Source: an uncultured Eubacterium sp. (GTDB taxonomy: Bacteria > Bacillota > Clostridia > Lachnospirales > Lachnospiraceae). Taken from it: a stretch of DNA of 31,421 nt. Under the pieces are notes generated by a model. It did no database searches. It saw only the letters and a list, made by a program, of their open reading frames with translations, and was not told the origin of the DNA. Position numbers and translations under genes: made by a program. The stretch lies in NCBI GenBank assembly GCA_910579075.1, contig CAJTSV010000009.1, positions 32,186 to 63,606 of the forward strand. The letters are read 5' to 3'. Below, piece by piece: positions 15,215 to 21,432 of this stretch (position 1 is the stretch's first letter; each line of letters starts with the position of its first letter).

Positions 15215-15754
15215 ATGGCACAGACAGGCGGCAATAAGACACAAGCAGACACAGCACAGGCAGGCTGCACCATTGCGCAGATTCTGGAAAAGATGATTCT
15301 GCATTCCGGGGGAAATGCGCGCGATGTAAACCATTTTATGAAAGTGTGGGCCTATGCGAAGACAATCGGGGAACTGGAACATCTGGATGAAGAAACGCAG
15401 TTTATTCTGGAAGCCGCAGCGGCCGTACACGATATTGCCTGCCCGCTGTGCCTGGAAAAATACGGCAATACGAACGGAGAGCATCAGGAAAAAGAAGGCA
15501 TGCCGCTTGTCCGGGAATTTCTGCAAGGCTCCGGCATTGAAGAACGCAGAATCGAACGCATTGCCTGGCTGGTGGGACACCACCATACTTACACGGGCAT
15601 TGACGGGATGGATTACCAGATACTGCTCGAAGCCGATTATCTGGTAAATGCAGACGAAATGCAGGATTCCAGGGAGCAGGTCAGAAATTTCCGCAGCCGG
15701 GTCTTTCGGACACAGGCAGGCATAAGGCTGCTGGAATCCATATTTGAGATATGA
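15215..15754 (+). CDS. HD-domain phosphohydrolase
   Basis: 179 residues, soluble. Metal-binding HD-superfamily residues are visible: H in DVNHFMKV, the HD pair in AVHDIACPLCLEKYG, then H in GEHQEKEG, HHHTYTG and D in EADYLVNADEM. The pattern resembles small HD phosphatases or nucleotidases in which tandem His/Asp bind divalent metal. ATG 15215 has AAGGAGA 7 nt upstream; an in-frame ATG at 15152, overlapping the end of the sensor gene by 25 bp, is also possible. As third gene of the BlaI operon it is a candidate target of induction, perhaps hydrolysing a nucleotide signal; this is inference. Confidence 0.82.
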   Translation: MAQTGGNKTQADTAQAGCTIAQILEKMILHSGGNARDVNHFMKVWAYAKTIGELEHLDEETQFILEAAAAVHDIACPLCLEKYGNTNGEHQEKEGMPLVREFLQGSGIEERRIERIAWLVGHHHTYTGIDGMDYQILLEADYLVNADEMQDSREQVRNFRSRVFRTQAGIRLLESIFEI

Positions 15755-15777
15755 GAAAGCACCGGCTTCCCTGGCAG

Positions 15778-15874
15778 GGGGCTGTCGCACGAAGCAAAAT
15801 ATATACAAGATATAACTGGAAGAATGATTTATACCAGCTATATCTTGTATCATTTTTCTTAATGCGACAGCCCC
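15778..15874. repeat. 97-nt long hairpin with 12-bp terminal inverted repeats (MITE-like or terminator)
   Basis: GGGGCTGTCGCA (15778-15789) and its perfect complement (15863-15874) form the ends. Nested inside, 15803-15819 pairs with 15834-15850 at 16 of 17 positions. The rest of the gap between the convergent HD and ddh genes holds a second small inverted repeat (CCCCATC at 15871-15877 with GATGGGG at 15892-15898) around a T7 run. No clear target-site duplication flanks the element. It may act as bidirectional terminator. Confidence 0.7.
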
Positions 15875-15902
15875 ATCGCCGTTTTTTTCCGGATGGGGAA
15901 GC

Positions 15903-16895
15903 TTACAGCATGCTGGCGCGCAGCTGTTCATTCGTCTGCGGGCACAGGTAAGCAGGTGCAATATCAAAGACGGTCTTGCAGCCGCTGATGCCTTCCTGAT
16001 TCAGGCGGTATGCGGCCCTTGCGTAAGCGGCAAGGACGGATGCAGTAAATTCCGGGTTGGAATCCAGCTTCAGGCTGTATTCGATAATGTGCCTGTGTTC
16101 TGTGTCCCAGCCGGTTTTCCCGCTGCGGATAACAAAGCCGCCATGTGGAATGCCGCTGTGCTCCCTGTCCAGTTCTTCCTGTGAAATAAAGTGTACCGTT
16201 GTGTCATAGTCTGCAAAATAATTCGGCATTTCTTTAATTTCTTTTTCAATCCGGGCCAGGTCAGCGCCTTCTTCGGGAACAGCAAAGCACTCCCTTGTGT
16301 GCTTCTGGCGTGTGGTTAATTCCGGTGTTTCTCCGCTGCGCACGGCTTCGAGGGAAGAAGGAACCGGGATGGTATACTGCCTGGCATCTTTGACGCCTTC
16401 AATCCTTCGGATGGCATCGGAATGCCCCTGGCTGACGCCTTTGCCCCAGAAGGTGTAATCTGTGCCATCTGGCAGGATGGCGTTTGCGTATACACGGCTT
16501 AAAGAAAACATGCCAGGGTCCCAGCCGACAGATATAATGCCAATCCTGCCGGATTCCTTTGCGGCCTTATCCACATGTTCAAAATGCTCCGGGATTTTTG
16601 CATGGGTATCAAAGCTGTCAATGACGTTGAAATATTTTACATATTCCGGTGTCTGTACCGGCAGGTCTGTGGCGCTTCCGCCGCAGATAATGAGTACATC
16701 AATGTCGTCTTTGTGCTGCAGCATGTCCTGAATGGAATATACAGGCACATTCTGGGACAGTATCTGCAGGCTGGCCGGGTCCCTTCTTGTAAATACGGCA
16801 GCCAGCTCCATGTCTTTATTCTGCTTTACGGCACATTCCACGCCGCGGCCGAGATTTCCATAACCTAAAATGCCAATTCGAATTGTCATATGCAT
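15903..16895 (-). CDS. ddh: Meso-diaminopimelate D-dehydrogenase
   Basis: Cytosolic NADPH-dependent enzyme that converts tetrahydrodipicolinate and ammonia to meso-diaminopimelate in one step, supplying lysine and peptidoglycan. 330 residues, near the usual ~326. Seen: the dinucleotide loop GILGYGNLGRGVE near residue 8, FTRRDP (NADPH phosphate contact), CGGSATDLP, NVIDSFDTHAKIPEH, SVGWDPGMFSLSR, FWGKGVSQGHSDAIRRIEGV and the C-terminal HGGFVIRSG and DSNPEFTASVLAAYARA. These are family-specific substrate and cofactor segments. The start at 16895 has AAAGGA about 5 nt upstream; a second ATG two codons later is possible. It is monocistronic with its own promoter. Confidence 0.96.
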   Translation of the reverse strand: MHMTIRIGILGYGNLGRGVECAVKQNKDMELAAVFTRRDPASLQILSQNVPVYSIQDMLQHKDDIDVLIICGGSATDLPVQTPEYVKYFNVIDSFDTHAKIPEHFEHVDKAAKESGRIGIISVGWDPGMFSLSRVYANAILPDGTDYTFWGKGVSQGHSDAIRRIEGVKDARQYTIPVPSSLEAVRSGETPELTTRQKHTRECFAVPEEGADLARIEKEIKEMPNYFADYDTTVHFISQEELDREHSGIPHGGFVIRSGKTGWDTEHRHIIEYSLKLDSNPEFTASVLAAYARAAYRLNQEGISGCKTVFDIAPAYLCPQTNEQLRASML

Positions 16896-16939
16896 TGCAT
16901 TCCTTTCTGGTAGATTCAGTTATCTTGATTCTGCTGATT

Positions 16940-16968
16940 ATTTTAGCGGACTTGCGGGCAGCGGTCAA
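16940..16968 (-). promoter_or_regulatory. Promoter of ddh
   Basis: On the minus strand TTGACC (16968-16963), 17-nt spacer and TAAAAT (16945-16940), about 44 nt before the start codon. Confidence 0.75.
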
Positions 16969-17032
16969 TAGAATTTTGCAAAAGGAAGCAGGCGCAGTGC
17001 ATGATATGCATTTTTTATAAAATAAAAGGCGG

Positions 17033-17055
17033 ATTACACGGGAAAATTGTGTAAT
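17033..17055. promoter_or_regulatory. Inverted repeat ATTACAC-N9-GTGTAAT upstream of the PTS promoter
   Basis: Perfect 7-bp arms at 17033-17039 and 17049-17055, 25 nt upstream of the PTS -35 box and followed by TTTTT. It could be an operator or a weak terminator-like hairpin; no factor can be named. It lies in the 406-nt gap between ddh and the EIIA gene, which otherwise holds the two divergent promoters and the PTS leader. Confidence 0.4.
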
Positions 17056-17079
17056 AATTTTTGCAAAATAAAAAAATCC

Positions 17080-17108
17080 TTGACATCGTTTGTGTGAATT
17101 GCTAATAT
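17080..17108 (+). promoter_or_regulatory. Promoter of the EIIA-EIICB PTS operon
   Basis: Perfect TTGACA (17080-17085), 17-nt spacer and TAATAT (17103-17108); an overlapping TATAAT (17106-17111) would need a 20-nt spacer. CGTTTGT (17087-17093) and ACAAACG (17120-17126) form an inverted repeat around the -10 box, a possible repressor site. Confidence 0.7.
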
Positions 17109-17128
17109 AATAGAAAGAAACAAACGAA

Positions 17129-17220
17129 TAAATTGTTGCTTTTGCAGCAGGAGAGACCAGATTTTATAGATGAATCGCGGATGGTACGAAAGGCTGATGA
17201 GTCTGTAAAGCTGTTTTTTT
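17129..17220 (+). promoter_or_regulatory. Structured leader of the PTS operon, candidate attenuator
   Basis: About 190 nt separate the promoter from the EIIA start. Within it, GTTGC (17133-17137) can pair with GCAGC (17144-17148). Alternatively CAGC (17145-17148), AGAC (17154-17157) and CAG (17158-17160) pair in nested order with GCTG (17210-17213), GTCT (17201-17204) and CTG (17194-17196), directly before a T7 run (17214-17220). ACCA (17156-17159) with TGGT (17182-17185) is another option. Mutually exclusive folds before a U-run suggest antitermination, as by BglG/LicT/GlcT proteins on RAT sites, but the RAT consensus is only loosely matched. Confidence 0.45.
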
Positions 17221-17301
17221 ATTTTCCGGTTTCTTTTGCATCATGCGGTTTGCAGAATACAGGCGCAGCATGAAAAATCTGAACAGAATGGAGGAAATGG
17301 C

Positions 17302-17787
17302 GTGGGGTTTTTTGATTTTATGAAAGGAAAGAAGGGGGCTTTTCTCGGAGCACCGGTAAAGGGAACATGTATTCCGATTCAGGAAGTGGCTGACCCGACT
17401 TTTGCGGAGGAAATCATCGGAAAGGGAATTGCCATCAAGCCGTCTGACGGCAGGGTGTATGCACCAGCCGACGGTACAGTCAGCTCAATTTTCCCGACAG
17501 GCCATGCAGTTGGAATTACGACAACAGACGGTGTGGAAGTCCTGATTCATGTCGGGCTGGACACGGTAGAGCTGAAAGGCCGGCATTTTCAGGCTGTGGC
17601 AGAAGCGGGACAAAAAGTAAAGAAGGGCGATTTTCTGTTAGAGGCAGACCTTGAGCAAATCAGCAGGGCGGGCTATGATACGGTCGTGCCGGTTGTAATC
17701 TGCAACAGTGATGAGGTTTCAAATCTGAGCTGTAAAACAGAAGGGGATGTAGAAACAGGAGAAGAAGTAATTACTTATACGAAATAA
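17302..17787 (+). CDS. PTS EIIA component, glucose (Crr) family
   Basis: Cytosolic phosphocarrier of 161 residues that accepts phosphate from HPr and passes it to an EIIB domain. The fold is recognised by IGKGIAIKPSDGRVYAPADGTVSSIFPTGHAVGI and VEVLIHVGLDTVELKG. Both conserved histidines are present: H68 and the phosphorylated H83. The C-terminal GYDTVVPVVICNSD segment is typical. The start is GTG at 17302, fixed by GGAGG (17290-17294) 7 nt upstream; an in-frame ATG 66 nt earlier lies outside the domain. The EIICB partner, which has no EIIA domain of its own, follows after 140 nt. Confidence 0.94.
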   Translation: MGFFDFMKGKKGAFLGAPVKGTCIPIQEVADPTFAEEIIGKGIAIKPSDGRVYAPADGTVSSIFPTGHAVGITTTDGVEVLIHVGLDTVELKGRHFQAVAEAGQKVKKGDFLLEADLEQISRAGYDTVVPVVICNSDEVSNLSCKTEGDVETGEEVITYTK

Positions 17788-17889
17788 GCATACAGAATGT
17801 ATTGGGAAAACAGTAAGATAGATATGCCAAAAGGGCAGGCTGCGCAGCTGCAGGTATCTCTTTCGGCTGTTTATAGAGAATAATGGAAG

Positions 17890-17910
17890 GTCCCGCAGCC
17901 AGGACGGGAC
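17890..17910 (+). promoter_or_regulatory. Hairpin just before the EIICB ribosome site
   Basis: GTCCCG (17890-17895) pairs with CGGGAC (17905-17910) around a 9-nt loop. It lies between the EIIA stop and the ribosome site AAAAAGGGGG (17911-17920), followed by a T7 tract and the start codon. It could modulate processing or translation of the second cistron. The rest of the 140-nt gap shows nothing clear. Confidence 0.45.
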
Positions 17911-17927
17911 AAAAAGGGGGTTTTTTT

Positions 17928-19385
17928 ATGATGAAATATTTTCAGCGGTTAGGAAAATCTTTGATGCTGCCGGTAGCGTGTCTTCCGGTGTGCGGCATTC
18001 TGATGGGGATTGGTTATATTCTGGCGCCTGCGGCAATGGCTGGCGAGGTTCAGGGATATACGGTTGGCGGTGCAGCTTATACAATCGGATTTTTCCTGAT
18101 TAAAGCGGGCGATGCTTTAATCAGCAATATGGCATGGCTCTTTGCAATCGGCGTGGCTGTCGGCATGTCTGACGATGGAGACGGCACGGCAGGGCTTGCG
18201 GGCCTTGTATCATTCCTGATGATTACAACACTGTTAAGCAGCAATGTGGTAGCCGGCCTGACAGGCAAAGAGGCAGACCCTGCGTTTGGCAAGATTGTAA
18301 ACCAGTTTATCGGTATTGTAGCCGGCCTGATTGGTTCAACCTGTTATAATAAGTTTAAAGGGACGAAACTTCCGGATGCCCTGTCGTTTTTCAGCGGCAA
18401 GCGTGCGGTAGCGATTGTTACAGCGGCTGTATCGATTGGTGCTTCGGCTGTGCTGTTTGTCATATGGCCGGTCGTGTATGGCGTCCTGGTTGGAATCGGC
18501 AAAATCTTTTTGGGATGGGGAGCTGTGGGAGCCGGTGTTTATGCATTCTTTAACCGCCTGCTTATTCCGTTTGGACTGCATCATGCACTTAATTCAGTAT
18601 TCTGGTTTGATGTGGCTGATATCAATGACCTTGGTAATTTCTGGGGCAATACGGGTGTATTTGGCGAAACAGGCATGTATATGACAGGATTCTTCCCATT
18701 TATGATGTTCGGTCTTCCGGCTGCCTGCCTTGCGATGTACCACACTGCGAAACAGGGGAAAAAGAAAGAAGTATACGGGCTGCTTGCGTCAGCAGCGTTT
18801 TGTTCTTTCTTTACGGGCGTTACAGAACCGATTGAATTTTCGTTTATGTTCCTGGCTCCTGGATTATATGTTGTCCATGCGCTGCTGGCAGGCATTACAG
18901 CCGGAATCACGGTTGCGTTTCCAATCCGTGCAGGATTTTCCTTCTCCGGCGGTGCCATTGACCTGGGCCTGAGTTCCTTTACGCCTCTGGCACAGAACCC
19001 ATGGTTCCTGATTCCAATCGGCATTGTGGTCGGTGTGATTTATTATGTCGTCTTCCGCGTTGTCATTACGGCGTGCAGGTTAAAGACGCCTGGCAGGGAA
19101 GATGATGATACGGCATCCGAAATGAAAGTGACACTTGCAAATAATAACTATACAGAAGTTGCGGGGATAATTCTGGAAGGCCTTGGCGGAAAAGCAAATG
19201 TCAAGTCTCTTGACAACTGCATTACAAGGCTCAGGCTGGAAATCAACGATTATACGAAGGTAGATGAAAAGAAGATTAAGTCAGCCGGAGTCGCAGGAAT
19301 TATGCGCCCGGGCAAGACATCTGTACAGGTTATTATAGGTACGAAGGTGCAGTTTGTGGCGGATGAGATGAAAAAGATGCTGTAA
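17928..19385 (+). CDS. PTS EIICB component, glucose/N-acetylglucosamine family
   Basis: Membrane sugar transporter that phosphorylates its substrate during uptake, 485 residues. The N-terminal EIIC domain (about 1-385) has ten or so membrane helices and family segments SLMLPVACLPVCGILMGIGY, FFNRLLIPFGLHHALN and FFTGVTEPIEFSFMFLAP. A linker leads to the EIIB domain (about 400-485), with the phosphorylated cysteine C431 in LDNCITRLRLE. No EIIA domain is fused, matching the separate EIIA upstream. The start at 17928 follows AAAAAGGGGG by 7 nt; a second ATG is adjacent. Substrate is glucose or N-acetylglucosamine by family; the LLIPFGLHHALNSVFWF segment leans towards the NagE branch, weakly. Confidence 0.92.
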   Translation: MMKYFQRLGKSLMLPVACLPVCGILMGIGYILAPAAMAGEVQGYTVGGAAYTIGFFLIKAGDALISNMAWLFAIGVAVGMSDDGDGTAGLAGLVSFLMITTLLSSNVVAGLTGKEADPAFGKIVNQFIGIVAGLIGSTCYNKFKGTKLPDALSFFSGKRAVAIVTAAVSIGASAVLFVIWPVVYGVLVGIGKIFLGWGAVGAGVYAFFNRLLIPFGLHHALNSVFWFDVADINDLGNFWGNTGVFGETGMYMTGFFPFMMFGLPAACLAMYHTAKQGKKKEVYGLLASAAFCSFFTGVTEPIEFSFMFLAPGLYVVHALLAGITAGITVAFPIRAGFSFSGGAIDLGLSSFTPLAQNPWFLIPIGIVVGVIYYVVFRVVITACRLKTPGREDDDTASEMKVTLANNNYTEVAGIILEGLGGKANVKSLDNCITRLRLEINDYTKVDEKKIKSAGVAGIMRPGKTSVQVIIGTKVQFVADEMKKML

Positions 19386-19401
19386 GCAGCTGTTTTGCAT
19401 G

Positions 19402-19431
19402 AATCAGCAAAAGAAAAATCAGCAAAAGAAA
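19402..19431 (+). repeat. Two 15-bp direct repeats
   Basis: AATCAGCAAAAGAAA occurs twice head to tail (19402-19416 and 19417-19431) just after the EIICB stop. It looks like simple slippage. Confidence 0.7.
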
Positions 19432-19452
19432 ATGAAGATAGCGTAATCCTGG

Positions 19453-19492
19453 CGTGCCGGGGGCCCTTGCGGGTCTCCGGCAGTACGTTTTT
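19453..19492 (+). terminator. Terminator of the PTS operon
   Basis: TGCCGG (19455-19460) pairs with CCGGCA (19477-19482), with extra CCC/GGG pairing inside, followed by TTTTT at 19488-19492 and a second T-run shortly after. Confidence 0.6.
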
Positions 19493-19512
19493 GCGGGTTT
19501 TTGGAAAAGATG

Positions 19513-19540
19513 TTTCAAACAGGGGAAAGTGTGCTATAAT
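19513..19540 (+). promoter_or_regulatory. Extended -10 promoter of the TlpA-CXXC-FeS operon
   Basis: TATAAT at 19535-19540 preceded by TGC (extended -10), with a weak TTTCAA -35 at 16 nt. The leader then carries a hairpin, CAGGCTG (19562-19568) with CAGCCTG (19574-19580). Confidence 0.65.
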
Positions 19541-19618
19541 GATTCCGGATGCGGCAGGCAGCAGGCTGTACAGCAGCCTGATATTATGAAAGATTGATTG
19601 AAAAGGAGGAAATGCTTT

Positions 19619-20260
19619 ATGAACATGTATTTCAGAAAAATGTTAACGATTACAACAGCTGCAGCACTGTGTCTTTCGGCTGCCGGCTGTTCTTCTGCGC
19701 AGAAAGCAGATGAGGGCAGGCAGGAGACTTTGGAGGATGTGCAGCAGGAAGCCGGACAGGATGGGGAGTCCGGGGAAAATACCCCGCAGGCTTTGGAGCT
19801 GGGTGAATTCGTAATGGAAGATATCGAAGGGAAGGAGTATACCCGGGAGATATTTGCAGATAATGAGCTGACGATGGTAAATATTTTTACGACGTGGTGC
19901 ACGCCCTGCATCAATGAAATCCCGGATTTGGAAAAGCTGCATGTGCAGATGAAAGAACAGGGCGTCGGTGTTATCGGCATTGTTCTGGATGCGGTAAAAG
20001 AAGATGGAAGCAGGGATGAGGAAGCCGTTGAAAAAGCAGGGCTGCTGGCGGAACGGACAGGGGCATCGTACCCGTTCCTGATTCCGGATGAAGGGATGCT
20101 GAACGGCAGGCTGATGGGAATTGAAGCAGTGCCGGAGACCTTTTTCGTAAATAAGGACGGGAATATTACAGGCAGCACGTATTCCGGCAGCCGAAGCCTG
20201 GAAGCCTGGACGGAGGTTGTGGAGACCGAATTAAGCAGGCTGCAGGGAGAAGAATCCTGA
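19619..20260 (+). CDS. TlpA/ResA-like thiol-disulfide lipoprotein
   Basis: 213-residue exported thioredoxin-fold protein. Signal peptide with lipobox SAAGC (lipidated C24) followed by an acidic linker. The redox motif is WCTPC, cysteines 94 and 97, in FTTWCTPCINEIPDLEKLH. The cis-proline strand is AVPETFFVNKDGNI. It is expected to reduce or exchange disulfides outside the membrane, receiving electrons from a membrane partner. AAGGAGGA lies 8 nt before the ATG. Its stop overlaps the start of the CXXC peptide by one base, and the polyferredoxin follows, so the three are likely one functional set. Confidence 0.92.
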   Translation: MNMYFRKMLTITTAAALCLSAAGCSSAQKADEGRQETLEDVQQEAGQDGESGENTPQALELGEFVMEDIEGKEYTREIFADNELTMVNIFTTWCTPCINEIPDLEKLHVQMKEQGVGVIGIVLDAVKEDGSRDEEAVEKAGLLAERTGASYPFLIPDEGMLNGRLMGIEAVPETFFVNKDGNITGSTYSGSRSLEAWTEVVETELSRLQGEES

Positions 20261-20466
20261 TGCGCCCGGCTGGCGGCTTCACAAAAGCAGGATGGCAGCC
20301 GCAGCCCGCAGGGAAAATCACAGGGCGTGCAGCCGGCAGCCTGCCGGGGCTTTGCGTGGCAGCCGCAGGAATTGCCATGATGATTTATGGAATCAGCCGT
20401 GGCGAAATAAATGTCGTATTTGAAAAAGCAGTCCGAATCTGTATGGAATGTATTGGAATCGGATAA
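20260..20466 (+). CDS. CD1871A-type small CXXC membrane peptide
   Basis: 68 residues. One membrane helix (about 30-46, LCVAAAGIAMMIYGISRGE) is followed by FEKAVRICMECIGIG, with the CXXC motif at the extreme C-terminus. This tail and placement match the CD1871A family of short clostridial proteins encoded beside TlpA-like and 4Fe-4S proteins. The start ATG overlaps the stop of the TlpA gene (ATGA), so it is translationally coupled. The N-terminal 25 residues are unusually Gly/Pro/Ala-rich. Likely role: thiol relay or metal ligand between the ferredoxin protein and the lipoprotein; this is inference. Confidence 0.85.
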   Translation: MRPAGGFTKAGWQPQPAGKITGRAAGSLPGLCVAAAGIAMMIYGISRGEINVVFEKAVRICMECIGIG

Positions 20467-20493
20467 AAGAAATCTGCATGGGGTGTATTGGAA

Positions 20494-21333
20494 TTGAGAA
20501 AGAAGAAACATACTGGAGAATGGCACCGCCACAGAGTGCAGGCGCTCTGGGCGCTGTTAACGAACAGCTACCTGGCGGGATTTGTACAGGGAAAGATATA
20601 TAAGGGGCCGCTGAAAAAGCTCTGTGTGCCGGGGCTTAACTGCTATTCCTGCCCGGGAGCGCTTGGTTCGTGTCCGGTGGGAGCGCTGCAGGCCGTTATC
20701 GGGAACTGGAATTTTAAATTTGCTTTTTATGTGGCAGGGTTTCTGATGTTTATCGGGGCACTGACGGGACGGTTTGTCTGCGGGTGGCTGTGCCCGTTCG
20801 GCCTGGTTCAGGAGCTTTTGCATAAACTGCCGTTTTCGAAAAAAATCGGGACGTTTCGCGCAGACCGGCTGCTGCGGAAGTTAAAATATGTGATACTGAT
20901 TGTGTTTGTAATCCTGCTGCCGCTTTGCGTGACAGATGTGCTCGGACAGGGAGCGCCGTATTTCTGCAAGCTTCTGTGCCCGGCGGGAACGCTGGAAGGA
21001 GGCATTGTGCTTGTGCTTTTTCATGAGTCCATGCGCTCGGCGCTTGGATGGCTGTATGCCTGGAAAAATGCGCTGCTGTTGCTGACGGTAATTCTGTCGG
21101 TTCTGATTTACCGGCCGTTTTGCAAATACATATGCCCGCTTGGCGCCGTGTATTCCTTATTTAATCCGATAGCCGTATTCCGTTACCGCGTGGATGCAGG
21201 CAAATGTACCGGGTGCGGTGCCTGCACAAAGGCGTGCGGGATGAATCTGGACCCGGTGAAGGAAGCAAACCATCCGGAATGCATTCACTGCGGACAGTGC
21301 CGCAATGCCTGTAAAACGGGGGCAATCTGCTGA
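20494..21333 (+). CDS. NapH-like polyferredoxin membrane protein (4Fe-4S)
   Basis: 279 residues. About five membrane helices alternate with cysteine motifs: NCYSCPGALGSCPVGAL, CGWLCPFGLVQELL, FCKLLCPAGTLEGG and CKYICPLGAVYSLFNP, as in NapH/YccM-type proteins. The C-terminus has two ferredoxin-like sites, CTGCGACTKAC and CIHCGQCRNACKTGAIC, enough for two [4Fe-4S] clusters. It probably moves electrons across the membrane to the TlpA-like lipoprotein. Start is uncertain: TTG 20494 gives a 9-nt gap to a GGGG site; TTG 20488 is in frame two codons earlier. The start region lies in the second copy of a 25-nt direct repeat shared with the end of the CXXC gene. Confidence 0.88.
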   Translation: MRKKKHTGEWHRHRVQALWALLTNSYLAGFVQGKIYKGPLKKLCVPGLNCYSCPGALGSCPVGALQAVIGNWNFKFAFYVAGFLMFIGALTGRFVCGWLCPFGLVQELLHKLPFSKKIGTFRADRLLRKLKYVILIVFVILLPLCVTDVLGQGAPYFCKLLCPAGTLEGGIVLVLFHESMRSALGWLYAWKNALLLLTVILSVLIYRPFCKYICPLGAVYSLFNPIAVFRYRVDAGKCTGCGACTKACGMNLDPVKEANHPECIHCGQCRNACKTGAIC

Positions 21334-21363
21334 ATGCAGGAAACGGGAGTGCTTGCTGCATTC
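21332..21363 (+). terminator. Possible terminator after the redox operon
   Basis: Perfect 8-bp stem GAATGCAG (21332-21339) with CTGCATTC (21356-21363), 16-nt loop, starting inside the stop codon. Only a weak TTTT follows 9 nt later, so the terminator role is tentative. Confidence 0.4.
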
Positions 21364-21432
21364 TGACAGAGGTTTTGCAGGTGCGAAAGAAATGAGAATC
21401 AGCATGTCAGATGCAGGGAAGGAGCTGGTTTT

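Noticed and set aside
15778..15898. Intact insertion sequence
   Set aside because: The element is 97 nt and carries no transposase frame or clear target duplication.
17144..17210. Resemblance of the PTS leader to a glycine riboswitch (GGAGAGACC, CGAAAGG)
   Set aside because: Only two short stretches match; the order and the conserved CUCUCAGG-type segment are missing, and a PTS operon is an unlikely target.
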